Assembly (NCBI GenBank): GCA_963795825.1
Contig: CAWCIW010000004.1
Coordinates: 248,001 to 312,000 of the forward strand
Direction of reading: 5' to 3'
Length of the DNA: 64,000 bases
DNA from: BOG-908 sp963795825
GTDB taxonomy: Bacteria; Pseudomonadota; Alphaproteobacteria; Acetobacterales; Acetobacteraceae
The notes beneath the pieces are model-generated. The model was not told where the DNA came from, did no database searches, and was given only the letters and a program-made list of their open reading frames with translations. Both the position numbers and the translations under genes were made by a program. Positions within the stretch are counted from its first letter, which is position 1; every line of letters starts with the position of its first letter. Below, piece by piece: positions 27,018-36,551 of the stretch.

Positions 27018-27572
27018 ATGGACGAAAACGGTTTGGCGATAGCCGTATTGGGCGGCGGATGCTTCTGGTGCGTGGAAGCGGTGTATCGCGACCTGGACGG
27101 CGTGCACGCGGTGAAATCCGGCTATGCCGGCGGCCACCTGGCCAATCCGCGCTACAAGGATGTGTGCGGCGGCGACACCGGGCATGCCGAGGTGATACGC
27201 GTCGCCTATGACCCGCGCGTGCTGAGCTATGCGGACCTGTTGCGCGTGTTCTTCACCATACACGACCCCACCACGCCGAACCGTCAGGGCAACGACGTGG
27301 GCACGCAGTATCGCTCCGTGATCATGACGGCCAATGACGACGAGGCGCGCATCGCACGCGAGGTGATGGCGGAGATCACCGCCGCCGGCCTGTTCGACCG
27401 CAAGCTGGTGACCGAGATCGTGCCCCTGGATGTATTCTATCCCGCCGAGGACGAGCACGACGACTACTTCGCCCGCAACCCGGGCAGCGGCTACTGCCAG
27501 GTCGTGGTGGCGCCGAAAGTCCGCAAGTTCCACAAGCAGTTCGCCGACCGCCTGAAGGCGAAAGCCGCGTGA
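27018..27572 (+). CDS. msrA: Peptide-methionine (S)-S-oxide reductase
   Basis: Repairs methionine-S-sulfoxide in proteins and free Met. The 184 residues have the catalytic GGGCFWCVEAV with the nucleophilic Cys, the substrate region GYAGG, DTGHAEVIRVAYDP, and GTQYRSVI, plus a C-terminal GSGYCQVVVAPKV with a likely resolving Cys. ATG 27018 follows GGGAGGCAAGCAAG. The stop overlaps the GTG start of the CreA-family gene (GTGA), so the two are coupled. Confidence 0.95.
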   Translation: MDENGLAIAVLGGGCFWCVEAVYRDLDGVHAVKSGYAGGHLANPRYKDVCGGDTGHAEVIRVAYDPRVLSYADLLRVFFTIHDPTTPNRQGNDVGTQYRSVIMTANDDEARIAREVMAEITAAGLFDRKLVTEIVPLDVFYPAEDEHDDYFARNPGSGYCQVVVAPKVRKFHKQFADRLKAKAA

Positions 27573-28039
27573 GGCGCGCTCTGGCGGCCGGCCTGCTGGC
27601 GGCGTCGCTCGCCTCGCCGGCGCTCGCCGGCTCGGGCGACCCGACGCGCATCGGCGAGGTGAGCACCACCTTCCGGGTGCTTGGCCGCAACGACCAGATC
27701 GTCATCGACCGCTACGACGATCCGAAGGTGGACGGCGTGAGCTGCTATATGTCGCGCGCGGAGAAGGGTGGGGTGAAGGGCAGCCTCGGCTTCGCCACCG
27801 ATCCCAGCCGGTTCTCGATTGCCTGCCGCGCCACTGGAAAGGTGACGGTGACGGGCCAGCTTCCGGACAAGGAGGTGGTGTTCGGTGCGAGCGCCAACTG
27901 GCTGTTCAAGGAAATCCGCGTCACCCGCATGTGGGACAAGGAGAAGCGGGTTCTGGTGTATCTGGTGTGGTCCACGCAGGCGCTTACGCCTGAGGGTAGC
28001 CCGTATAACAGCGTGTCTGCTGTCGCCGTCGACAGGTAA
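27569..28039 (+). CDS. creA: CreA family periplasmic protein
   Basis: A 156-residue exported protein of the CreA family (unknown function, conserved in Proteobacteria). Signal peptide MRRALAAGLLAASLASPALAG; mature core IGEVSTTFRVLGRNDQIVIDRYDDP, VSCYMSRAEKGG, FSIACRATG and LVYLVWST match the family. The two Cys flanking the core probably form a disulfide. GTG start overlaps the msrA stop. A repeat begins directly after its stop. Confidence 0.87.
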   Translation: MRRALAAGLLAASLASPALAGSGDPTRIGEVSTTFRVLGRNDQIVIDRYDDPKVDGVSCYMSRAEKGGVKGSLGFATDPSRFSIACRATGKVTVTGQLPDKEVVFGASANWLFKEIRVTRMWDKEKRVLVYLVWSTQALTPEGSPYNSVSAVAVDR

Positions 28040-28169
28040 GCAAGGCCTTCTTTTCTGAAGAAAAGAAGCAAAAGACTTTTGCTCCCTGTCGGCGTTCTAT
28101 CCAGCAGAGCCCCGACAGGGAGCAAAAGCTTTTTGGTCCTTTTTCTCGAAAAAGGACTGCTTTCTTACA
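28040..28169. repeat. Composite hairpin repeat, copy 7 (short, mixed ends)
   Basis: Left half is subfamily c (TTTTCTGAAGAAAA stem-loop, box AAAAGACTTTTGC), right half subfamily a (box AAAAGCTTTTTGG, loop CTCG). Inner arms are TCCCTGTCGG and CCGACAGGGA with a spacer of only about 20 bases, so this is a compact variant of about 130 bp between creA and the oxidoreductase operon. Confidence 0.83.
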
Positions 28170-28180
28170 ATGAGGGCCAC

Positions 28181-28642
28181 ATGAACACGATTACGCTCGA
28201 CATAAACGGCCATCACCACACGCTCGCGCTCGACACCCGGACGACGCTGCTGGACGCGCTACGCGAACATCTCGGCATGACCGGCACGAAGGTCGGCTGC
28301 AACCACGGCACCTGCGGCGCCTGCACGGTCCACATCGATGGCCGCCGGCAGCTCGCCTGCCTGACCCTGGCCGTCGCAGCCGAGGGCCATGCGATCACCA
28401 CGATCGAAGGCCTGGCCGCTGCGGACGGCACGCCGCACCCGATGCAGGCCGCGTTTGCCGAGCACGACGCGCTGCAATGCGGCTACTGCACGCCGGGCCA
28501 GATCATGTCCGCGGTGGCCTGCGTGGCCGAGGGCCACGCCCGCACGGATGACGAGATACGCGAGTACATGTCCGGCAATCTCTGCCGCTGCGGGGCCTAT
28601 CCGAACATCGTCGCCGCCGTGCGCCACGTGGCGGCCGCCTGA
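28181..28642 (+). CDS. Aldehyde oxidoreductase 2Fe-2S subunit (PaoA/YagT-like)
   Basis: A 153-residue electron-transfer subunit of a xanthine-oxidase-family enzyme. The plant-ferredoxin cluster is held by CNHGTCGACTVHIDG with the later LAC, and the second cluster by CGYCTPGQIM and CRCGAYPNI. The start MNTITLDINGHHH at 28181 gives a cytoplasmic protein: unlike E. coli PaoA there is no Tat signal peptide. It is followed after one base by the FAD subunit and then the molybdopterin subunit, forming a clear three-gene operon. Confidence 0.9.
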   Translation: MNTITLDINGHHHTLALDTRTTLLDALREHLGMTGTKVGCNHGTCGACTVHIDGRRQLACLTLAVAAEGHAITTIEGLAAADGTPHPMQAAFAEHDALQCGYCTPGQIMSAVACVAEGHARTDDEIREYMSGNLCRCGAYPNIVAAVRHVAAA

Positions 28643-28643
28643 G

Positions 28644-29626
28644 ATGCAGCCCTTCACCTATCTGCGCCGGCCAGCCTGGACGAAGCGTTGCACGAAGCCG
28701 CCGCGCCCGGCACGGCGTTACTGGCCGGCGGCACCACGATGGTGGACATGATGCGCGGCGGGCTCGCCTTCCCGACCCGCCTCGTCGATATCGGCCATTT
28801 GCCCGGCCTGGCAGAGGTGCAGACCGACGGCCCGGCGCTGCGTTTCGGCGCGCTGGCACGCATGGCCGACGTGGCAGAGAACGCGGCGCTCAAGCGCGAC
28901 TACCCGGCATTGGTGGAAAGCCTGCAGCTCGCCGCCTCCCAGCAACTGCGCAACGCGGCCACGCTGGGCGGCAACATCCTGCAGCGCACCCGCTGCCCGT
29001 ATTTCCGCAACGGCGTGTCCGACTGCAACAAGCGGCTGCCCGGATCCGGCTGTTCGGCTTTGGACGGCGAGGATCGCGAAATGGCGCTGTTCGGCACCTC
29101 CGACCTATGCCTGGCCAACTACCCCGGCGATTGGGGCACCGCCCTGGCCGCGTTCGATACCGCGGTCGAGCTGCGTTCGGCCGCCGGCACACGGACGGTG
29201 CCGTTCGCCGAATTCCATCTGCCATACGGCGACGATCCGGCGGTTGAGACCGTGTTGCGGCCAGGCGAGATCGTCACCGCGATCACCGTGCAGGCGACCC
29301 CGGCCGGCCGGCGCTCCACCTATGTGAAGGTGCGCGACAGGCAGAGCTACGCCTATGCGCTGGTATCCTCCGCCGTGGCGCTGGAGATGGAGGGCGATAC
29401 GGTGACGCGCGCCCACGTGTCGCTGGGCGGGGTTGCCAGCAAGCCCTGGCGCTCGCCGGCGGCCGAGGCGGCGCTGACCGGCCGCAAGCTCACCGAAGCG
29501 GTGGCGCTGGAGGCCGGTGCGGCCGCGTTCGAAGGCGCCGTGCCGCGCCGCCACAACGCCTTCAAGATCGAACTCGGACGCCGTGCGGTGGCCCGCGCTG
29601 CACTTACCGCAAGCAAGAGGATTTAG
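28644..29626 (+). CDS. Aldehyde oxidoreductase FAD subunit (PaoB/YagS-like), 1-base frameshift near N-terminus
   Basis: FAD-binding subunit of about 327 residues. FAD motifs are ALLAGGTTMVDMM and ATLGGNILQRTRCPYF. A four-Cys pattern (RTRCPYF, SDCNKRLPGSGC, SDLC) matches the extra 4Fe-4S site of E. coli PaoB, which separates this family from ordinary xanthine dehydrogenases. ATG 28644 (MQPFTYLR) is the true start; one base is missing around 28666-28672, after which the frame continues as ASLDEALHEAAAPG. An internal ATG at 28688 would give only a truncated protein. Confidence 0.87.
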
Positions 29627-29629
29627 GAC

Positions 29630-31859
29630 ATGGACGGCAGCATCGGCCAACCCGTCATCCGCCGGGATGCGGCGGCCAAAGCCAGCGGCGTCGCGCAATA
29701 CGCGGCTGATTTCCCCCATGTCGGCACGGCCTACGCCGCGCTCGTCACCAGCAAGATCGCCCGCGGCCGCATCACCCGCATCGACACAAAGGCCGCCGAG
29801 GCGGTCCCCGGCGTGCAGATGATACTGACCCATCACAGCCTGAACGAGGGGCTGGGCGAGGAGACCTTCGCGATGAAGGGCGGGCACATGCAGTCCTCCT
29901 TCATGCCGCTCACCTCGGACGAGGTGCATTACGCCGGACAGATCGTCAGCCTGGTGATTGCCGATACGCAGGAGGATGCCGAGCAGGCCGCCGGCCTCGT
30001 GGCTGTGGATTACGCGACCCAGCACGCTTCGGCCGCGATGGACGATCCCGGCCACGAAGAAGAGCCGATGGAGAAAAAAGCGATCGACGTGGGCGATGCG
30101 CTCACCGCGTTCGCCGACGCTGACGTGTCGGTGGACGCCACGTACCTCACGCCGGCGCAGCACCACAACCCGATCGAGCTGTATGCCGCCACCGCCGTGT
30201 GGCGCGACGGCAAGCTGCTGGTGAACACGCCGAGCCAGTGGGTGCGCGGCAAGCAGGCGGCGCTCGCCAAGATTTTCGGCATCCCGATGGAGGATGTGCA
30301 TATCGAAATCGCCATTCATCGGCGGCGGGTTCGGCGGCAAGGCGACCTTGCTGGCGCATACCGTGCTGGTGGCGATGGCCGCGCGCCGGCTGGGCCGCCC
30401 GGTAAAGCTGGTGGTGCCGCGCGAGGCGATGTTCACGGTGGGCTCGTTCCGCCCCGCCACGCGCAGCCGCGTCCGCCTCGGCGCCAGGAAGGACGGCACG
30501 CTGACTGCCGTGCTGCACGATGAAGTGGGCCAGAGCGCGGTGATCGACCACGTGGCGTTTCCCGCCACCGACGTCACCGCGCGCATGTACGCTTCGCCGA
30601 ACATACGCATGCGCGAGGCCACTATTGCCACGGACGTAAACACGCCCGGCTTCCAGCGCGCCCCGGCCGAAGCACCAGGTTTCTTCGGCTTCGAGAGCGC
30701 GGTGGACGAGCTGGCGATCAAGCTCGGCATGGACCCTGTCGAGCTGCGCATCAAGAACGAGCCGGCGCGCGATCCGGTAAAGGGGCTCGCCTGGAGCAGC
30801 CGCTCTCTGGTGCCGTGTTTCCGTCGCGGTGCCGAGCTGTTCGGCTGGTCCAAGCGCGATGCTGCCGTGGGTTCGATGACCACGCCCGACGGCCTGTTGA
30901 TCGGCATGGGGTGTGCCACCGCCACCTATCCCTCCGCGATGGCGCCGTCCTCGGCGCGCGTGCGGCTGTCGTCGGACGGCACCTGCGTGGTGTATTGCGG
31001 CGCGCATGATCTGGGCACCGGCGCCTATACGGTGCTGGGCCAGGTGGCGGCCGATGTGCTCGGCGTGCCCAACGAGCTGGTGCGCGTGCATCTGGGCGAC
31101 AGCACGCTGCCCTCCGGTCCGGTCGCCGGCGGCTCGATCACCACCGGTTCGTCAGGTGCCGCGGTGCACATGGCGGCGCTTGCCGTGCGCGACGCGCTGC
31201 TCCGCGCTGCTGGCAAGGGCGATGCCACCGGCTGGCGGCTGGTCGGCGGCCAGGTCGTGGGGCCGGACGGGCAGGGCCGGCCGGTGACCGAGGTGCTCGG
31301 CACGATGACAGGCGGCGTGATCGAGGAGACCGCGGACTGGAAGCCGGCAGCGCTGAGCGACGACCAGATGCGCGCCGGCCTGGCCGGCGGCATGGCGTTT
31401 TCCGGCCCGACGACAGAAAAATACGCGAGCTACTCGTTCGGCGCGCAATTCGCCGAGGTGCATATCGATCCGCTGCTGCGCACGATACGCGTGGCGCGTA
31501 TGGTCGGCGTGTTCGCGTGCGGCCGCATCATCAACCCGCGCACGGCGCGCAGCAATCTGGCCGGCGGCATGGTGTGGGGCGCGAGTTTCGCGCTACTCGA
31601 GGAAAGCCAGGTGGACCGGCCGCGCGCCCGCTTCGCCAATACGGATCTCGCGGGGTACCATATCTCCACGAATGCCGATATCGGCGACGTCGTCGTGGAG
31701 ACCATCCACGAAGACGATGCCGTGGTTAACCCGATCGGCGCGAAAGCCGTGGGCGAGATAGGTATCGTCGGGATGAACGCGGCAATTGCCAACGCTGTTT
31801 ATCACGCGACTGGGGTGCGGGTGCGTAAGACACCGATATTGGTGGAGGACCTGCTTTAA
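29630..31859 (+). CDS. Aldehyde oxidoreductase molybdopterin subunit (PaoC/YagR-like), split by a 1-base frameshift
   Basis: Catalytic subunit of about 742 residues, binding molybdenum cofactor and probably oxidising aldehydes to acids. Motifs are SGVAQYAADF, HHNPIELYA, SPFIGGGFGGKATLLAH, FQRAPAEAPGFFGFE and the C-terminal catalytic-Glu motif GAKAVGEIGIVGMNAAIANA. The frame breaks at the AAA run 30306-30308; removing one A restores VHIESPFIGGGFGGK. It is third in the operon, three bases after the FAD gene stop. A dedicated MocD/PaoD-type maturation gene is not seen. Aldehyde specificity is inferred from the family. Confidence 0.88.
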
Positions 31860-32123
31860 GCCGGACGACGACTTGGAAGTCAGTTGAACGGCAGGCGTTC
31901 ATCTTCGAAGTGTGTTTCAGCCGCCCCGACAGCATGGAGATAATCGCGTAATAGGATCACTGATTAATTTTGCTAATGATTGTCACGTTTTATTCGACAG
32001 CTTTGGTGGAAAGACAACGAGCGAAGCGAAGCCCTTGTAGCATTAAAACCCTTTTCTCTTGCGTTTCATGGGTTTGACTCTGCAGTTGTCAAGGTTTTCC
32101 GCTGATTGTATGGTAGTTACGAT

Positions 32124-32142
32124 CTCATAAAAATTTTATGAG
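32124..32142. promoter_or_regulatory. Palindrome over the GGDEF-EAL start codon
   Basis: CTCATAAAA-A-TTTTATGAG is a perfect 9-bp inverted repeat with a one-base centre. It contains the first possible ATG (32138) of the downstream gene; a second ATG follows at 32147. It could be an operator or a start-masking RNA hairpin. It lies in an AT-rich 278-bp gap (31860-32137) in which nothing else was recognised. Confidence 0.5.
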
Positions 32143-34288
32143 CGTGATGAACAATCTCGAAGCTAGTCGCCGGTCAAAGACAGCGGATTTTGCGGCGCTT
32201 GGGGCGGGTATCCTAAGCACATCTGTACTGGTCGGCTACGCCATAGCTTACCGGCCGGCTTATACGCTGGAGGGGGGCATGCCGGCCGTTCACCCTCTCA
32301 GTGCAGTCTGCCTGCTTCTGCTCGGCTTCGGCTTGTATGTTAATCGATCTCCCAACGCGGCTATACGGTTCGCCGGCCGTGCCGCCGTTTTTGCCACAGC
32401 GTGTGTTGCCGCATTGCGGGTTATGACACCGGTCGTTTTCTCGTCGCTTTTCGACGCTGTCACGCCGTTCCGAGGTGTGTTGCGAGCCGAATTGGCGGGC
32501 GGGCACGCTGTGACCATGGGAATACATACCGCCCACGTCCTGCTCATGCTTGTAGCTGGTGAAGTGGCACGCGGGCACAAACGCCCCATGTTGTCGCAAA
32601 TCTTTGTCTGCGGCGCGGTAACGCTGCTGCTCATGGGAATCATGGGCTACGCCTACGGCCTGCCGAATTTTTACGGCACCATGGCGCCGCGGACGATCGT
32701 CGGAGCGTTGTTGCTGGCTTTGTCGTTACTCGCGTCGACCAAGAACGTCGGGTTCATCCAGCCGGTCACCGCCGATTCAGACCCCGGACGCATAGCCCGG
32801 CGTCTTCTCTGCTCGTCCACTCCGCTCATCTTTCTGATCGGTGGGCTGACTGTGCACTATACGCGCGCATACGGTGTGGCGGCGGAAGCTGGCCCTCTTA
32901 TCGCCTACCAGACCGCATCAATCATCATCATCAGCTCGACCCTGGTTATCAGGGCCACGGTCAGATCGGATTTGATCGACCGGCATCGCCGTTCCGTCGA
33001 AGCCTTGCTAACGGTCGCGTCGGCAACGGACACCCTGACCGGCTTGCTCAGCCGCAACAGGCTGGAACAACACCGGATCGTGGACGACCATGGCCGGTCG
33101 CCGCCTAGAACCGCGGAGCTTTTCATCGACCTCGACCGGTTCCGCACCGTCAACGACGTTTTTGGAAATAGCACGGGCGACGCGTTCCTCGTCGAGATCG
33201 GTCGCAGGCTGCTGACGGTCGCGCGCTCTTACCCGGTGGGTCGCCTCGGCGGCGATGAATTCTCCGTTGTTTGCTCGGACATTACCCTCGAAGAAGCCAA
33301 GCAGATCGGCTCAGGCGTCACGGCAATTCTTTCGATGCCGTTTGCCATACAGGCCCGCACGTTCCACCTGACAGCCAGCGTGGGCGTTGCCCACAGCGAC
33401 AGCGCGGGAGACACACGCCTGCAGGCGGCTGCAAACAGCGCCATGCATGTAGCCAAAGGCCGCGGTGGTAACCAGGTGGTGATCTTCGAAGATCCGATGT
33501 TCAGAGACAGGCAGTACCAGATCGAGCTGGAACAACATCTCTTCGCGGCGTTGAAGCAGGATAACGAGTTAGGTTTGGCGTTTCAGCCAATCATTGATCT
33601 GAAAACCCGACAACTTCTGGCTGTCGAGGCGTTGGCGCGTTGGACCAATCCGGAGCTTGGTGCGGTTTCGCCCGGACGGTTCATTCCGGTCGCGGAGAAA
33701 TCCGGACTGATCATCCCGCTCGGTTCGAAGCTGATGGCGCTTGCTGTGGCGCAAGCAGCTATCTGGCGAGATCGCTATGCCTTAAACGCGCCCCGGATTA
33801 ACTTCAATATTTCGCCACTTCAGTTCGGCGTGGGCGACGTTGTTGGCGAGCTCAAACGCTTGTTAGACCGATACAGTCTGCCAACGAGCGCTATCTGCAT
33901 CGAGGTCACGGAAGGTGCTTTTGCGGACGCAAGCGCCCTGTTGTCTTTGCAGCGGGCGCGGGAGATGGGGTTTGCCGTGGCGATGGATGATTTCGGCGTC
34001 GGCTACTCTTCCTTGTCGCAGCTTCCTCGCTTGCCTATCATTTTGGTCAAGCTGGATCGGAGCTTTATCATTGATGCCACTAAAAGCGCCGGCGGTGCCC
34101 ACCTGCTGAAGTCCGTCGTGCAACTGGCGCATGGCCTGGACCTAAAGGTCGTGGCGGAAGGCGTGGAGACGCCTTCACAACGGCATATTGCCGCCGACGC
34201 CGGATGCGACGCGGTGCAAGGTTACTTGGACGCTCGTCCTATGAAGGCCGAAATATTCGAGATCTGGGCCGCCGAGCGGGCGGTCTGA
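32138..34288 (+). CDS. Membrane-bound diguanylate cyclase/phosphodiesterase (GGDEF-EAL)
   Basis: A 716-residue cyclic-di-GMP enzyme. The N-terminal ~260 residues hold about seven to eight membrane helices of no named sensor family. The GGDEF domain (DTLTGLLSRNRL ... FIDLDRFRTVNDVFG ... RLGGDEFSVV) has an intact active motif but no RxxD inhibitory site. The EAL domain has AVEALARW, ITVTEGAF-like ICIEVTEGAFAD, MDDFGVGYSS, KLDRSFI and VAEGVET, so hydrolysis should be active. The net activity is unknown. Base composition is visibly less GC-rich than its neighbours, hinting at transfer. Start is ATG 32138 or 32147. Confidence 0.93.
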   Translation: MSVMNNLEASRRSKTADFAALGAGILSTSVLVGYAIAYRPAYTLEGGMPAVHPLSAVCLLLLGFGLYVNRSPNAAIRFAGRAAVFATACVAALRVMTPVVFSSLFDAVTPFRGVLRAELAGGHAVTMGIHTAHVLLMLVAGEVARGHKRPMLSQIFVCGAVTLLLMGIMGYAYGLPNFYGTMAPRTIVGALLLALSLLASTKNVGFIQPVTADSDPGRIARRLLCSSTPLIFLIGGLTVHYTRAYGVAAEAGPLIAYQTASIIIISSTLVIRATVRSDLIDRHRRSVEALLTVASATDTLTGLLSRNRLEQHRIVDDHGRSPPRTAELFIDLDRFRTVNDVFGNSTGDAFLVEIGRRLLTVARSYPVGRLGGDEFSVVCSDITLEEAKQIGSGVTAILSMPFAIQARTFHLTASVGVAHSDSAGDTRLQAAANSAMHVAKGRGGNQVVIFEDPMFRDRQYQIELEQHLFAALKQDNELGLAFQPIIDLKTRQLLAVEALARWTNPELGAVSPGRFIPVAEKSGLIIPLGSKLMALAVAQAAIWRDRYALNAPRINFNISPLQFGVGDVVGELKRLLDRYSLPTSAICIEVTEGAFADASALLSLQRAREMGFAVAMDDFGVGYSSLSQLPRLPIILVKLDRSFIIDATKSAGGAHLLKSVVQLAHGLDLKVVAEGVETPSQRHIAADAGCDAVQGYLDARPMKAEIFEIWAAERAV

Positions 34289-34321
34289 CCGTCATTGCCA
34301 TGTCGATCAAGACTTCAATCT

Positions 34322-34365
34322 GGAACATGATCAAACGGCGGTTCCGGCACCGGAGATCATGTTCC
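34322..34365. terminator. Long inverted repeat between convergent genes
   Basis: GGAACATGATC (34322-34332) pairs with GATCATGTTCC (34355-34365), an 11-bp perfect stem. It lies between the end of the GGDEF-EAL gene and the end of the aldolase gene, where a bidirectional terminator is expected. Confidence 0.6.
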
Positions 34366-34396
34366 TGGCGAAGAGTTTTTCCTGAAGCCTGGCTGC

Positions 34397-35146
34397 TTAA
34401 TTCTTATACCCAGGATCGATGCGCTCCAGCTTGCGCAGCATAGCCGGCCACAACAGCTTGTTCGCCACCGTGCCGAACCCTGCCGCCGTGCCGATCTTCC
34501 CGTTGCTGTCGATCACTTCCGGATGCGTCGGGTAGTCGTCGGTGCCGAGTATCCGCGTGCGGACCTGCATCGTGCAGGCGCGCTCCAGGTAATACATGCG
34601 CATGAACGCTTCTGCCGGCGTGCGCCCCACCGTCAGCGTGCCGTGGTTGCGTAGCAGCATCAGGTTCTTGGTGCCGAGATCATGCTGCAGACGCGGGCGC
34701 TCGTCGTGATCCAGCGCCACGCCTTCGTAGTCGTGGTACGCGAGGTCGCCGATGATCAGCTGCGCGGTCTGGTTGAGCGGCTTGAGGCCCTCGCGCGAGG
34801 AGGAGACCGCGGTGCCATCCGGTGTGTGCACATGCATGACGCAGCCGGCATCCTCGCGCACCTCGTGCACCGCCGAATGTATGGTGAAGCCGGCAGGATT
34901 CACGTTGTAGTCGGACTGGCCGATCACCTGGCCATCCATGCCGACTTTCACCAGGCTGCTCGCGGTGATCTCGTCGAACGTGTAGCCATACGGGTTGATC
35001 AGGAAGTGGTGTTCCGGGCCGGGGACGCGGGCGGAGATGTGGGTGAAGATCAGGTCGTCCCAGCCATGCAGCGCCACCAGGCGGTAGGCGGCAGCGAGGT
35101 CGCGGCGGATCGTCTGTTCGGTCGCGAGTTCAGTCATCTGGTTCAT
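34397..35146 (-). CDS. Class II aldolase/adducin family protein
   Basis: A 249-residue zinc-dependent aldolase-fold protein. Metal-binding His are in VMHVHTPDG and the later LLRNHGTLTVG; the first strand region reads RDLAAAYRLVALHGWDDLIFTHISARVPG (in two parts). The start MNQMTELATEQ at 35146 follows a GGAGAGAATCGACC ribosome site; the frame extends upstream to 35176 without similarity. Family members include sugar-phosphate aldolases and adducin-like proteins; this sequence resembles the aldolase-like group of unknown substrate. A repeat lies directly upstream. Confidence 0.87.
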   Translation of the reverse strand: MNQMTELATEQTIRRDLAAAYRLVALHGWDDLIFTHISARVPGPEHHFLINPYGYTFDEITASSLVKVGMDGQVIGQSDYNVNPAGFTIHSAVHEVREDAGCVMHVHTPDGTAVSSSREGLKPLNQTAQLIIGDLAYHDYEGVALDHDERPRLQHDLGTKNLMLLRNHGTLTVGRTPAEAFMRMYYLERACTMQVRTRILGTDDYPTHPEVIDSNGKIGTAAGFGTVANKLLWPAMLRKLERIDPGYKN

Positions 35147-35185
35147 GGTCGATTCTCTCCTCTTGGCGGGGTTCACCCGTTTCAG

Positions 35186-35369
35186 GCAGGCAAGAAAGTA
35201 GTCCTTTTTCGAGAAAAAGGACCAAAAAGCTTTTGCTGTGACGCCTGCCCCGTCGCCTACTTACATCCTGCAAGACGATGCGCCTGCAGACACAGTCGAA
35301 ATCTGCGTGCAGGCGTCACAGCAAAAGCTTTTTGCTTCTTTTTCTCGAAAAAGAAGGCCTTTCTTCCTG
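35186..35369. repeat. Composite hairpin repeat, copy 8 (full)
   Basis: Reference-quality copy. Left: AGTCCTTTTTCGAGAAAAAG stem, box AAAAAGCTTTTGC. Inner arms TGACGCCTGC and GCAGGCGTCA. Right: box GCAAAAGCTTTTTGC, stem CTTCTTTTTCTCGAAAAAG. Both ends subfamily a, with GGAC-type and GAAG-type stems. The spacer contains the CTGCA-CGATGCGCCTGCAGAC core shared with other copies. Between aldolase and modC. Confidence 0.88.
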
Positions 35370-35389
35370 CCTATACGTCCAGCTTGGTA

Positions 35390-36451
35390 TCAGTCCTCCA
35401 GCAAGTCCAGCGACATCGCCTTGATCAGAGCCAGCACCGCCCGCCCGGGCCGCAGACCAAGACGCTCCGCGGCATCCAGCGTCACGCGCGCAAGCAAACG
35501 GCCGCCGCCGAGCTCCAGGCTGACGAGCGCGGCATGGGCCGCCTCGTCCGGCGCCACGTCGATTATCACGGCCGGGATTATGTTGTTCACGCTGATCAGG
35601 CGCGGCGCCTCCAGCGCCAGAACCACCTCGCGCGCCGGGATCAGCAGGCGCACCGCCGCACCGATAGGCGCGTCGGCGAGCGGCACCCAGAGCAGGTCCG
35701 CCCCGCAGGCCACCGCGCTAAGCCGGCGCTCCGGCGCGTGCGACGCGATGCGTCCGCGCAGCGCCCCGCCCGCACCGTCGCGCGCGGCGAGCGGCAGGCG
35801 CGCGTCGGTGGCGAGGTCACCCAGCTTCCCGCACGCGGTCACGCGGCCGCCGTCCAGCAGCACCAGCGTGTCCGCCAGGCGCATCACCTCGTCGAGCGCG
35901 TGGCTGGCATAGACGATGGGCAGGCCGGAGGCGCCGCGCAGCCGGGCGAGGTAGGGGAGGATCTCGTCGCGCCGGGGCTGGTCCAGGGCGGAGAGCGGTT
36001 CGTCCATCAGCAGCAGGCGCGGCTGGCTGAGCAAGGCGCGGCCGATGGCGGTGCGCTGGCGTTCGCCGCCGGACAGGGTAGCCGGGCGGCGGCGCAGCAA
36101 CGGACCGAGCGCGAGGAGCTCGACCACGTCAGCGAAGGCGAAGCGGCCGGCGGGCGCGCGGCGCAGGCCGTAGCGCAGGTTATCGGCCACGGACATGTGG
36201 GGGAACAGGCGGCCATCCTGGAACACGTAGCCGATGCCGCGCTCTTCCGGCGGGAGGCTGTGCAGCTCCTTGGCGTCGAGTTCGACGCGTATGTGGTCGG
36301 CGCGGAGCAGGCCGGCGATGGCCAGCATGATGCTGGATTTGCCGGCGCCGGAGGGACCGAACAGGGCGATTATGCCTGGGGTTGGGGCCTCGAATGTGAT
36401 GGCCAGCGAGGCGGAAGGGAAGCTGTGCTCTACGGCTACGCGCAGGGTCAT
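35390..36451 (-). CDS. modC: Molybdate ABC transporter ATP-binding protein
   Basis: A 353-residue ATPase energising molybdate import. Walker A GPSGAGKSSIM, Q-loop YVFQDGRLFPHMSV, signature LSGGERQRTAIGRALL, Walker B LLLMDEPLSALDQ and H-loop YASHALDEV are intact. The C-terminal ~130 residues form the Mop/TOBE molybdate-binding region (LLIPAREVVLAL ... INNIIPAVI ... LLARVTLDAAERLGL), specific to ModC. It is the last gene of MFS-modA-modB-modC, but a repeat half lies between modB and modC. Confidence 0.93.
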   Translation of the reverse strand: MTLRVAVEHSFPSASLAITFEAPTPGIIALFGPSGAGKSSIMLAIAGLLRADHIRVELDAKELHSLPPEERGIGYVFQDGRLFPHMSVADNLRYGLRRAPAGRFAFADVVELLALGPLLRRRPATLSGGERQRTAIGRALLSQPRLLLMDEPLSALDQPRRDEILPYLARLRGASGLPIVYASHALDEVMRLADTLVLLDGGRVTACGKLGDLATDARLPLAARDGAGGALRGRIASHAPERRLSAVACGADLLWVPLADAPIGAAVRLLIPAREVVLALEAPRLISVNNIIPAVIIDVAPDEAAHAALVSLELGGGRLLARVTLDAAERLGLRPGRAVLALIKAMSLDLLED

Positions 36452-36461
36452 GGGGTGAGTG

Positions 36462-36512
36462 GGAAGGCAAGGCCTTCTTTTTTGAAAAAAAGAAGCAAAA
36501 AACTTTTGCTAT
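36462..36512. repeat. Hairpin repeat, copy 9 (left half, flanking modB)
   Basis: GGCCTTC stem, loop TTTTTTGAAAAAAA, box AAAAAACTTTTGC, then an inner arm GCTGTCGCG. Subfamily b. Together with copy 10 it brackets modB in opposite orientation. Confidence 0.8.
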
Positions 36513-36551
36513 GTGCTGTCGCGGGCTGACTACTTGCGTTGCGAACCGTAT

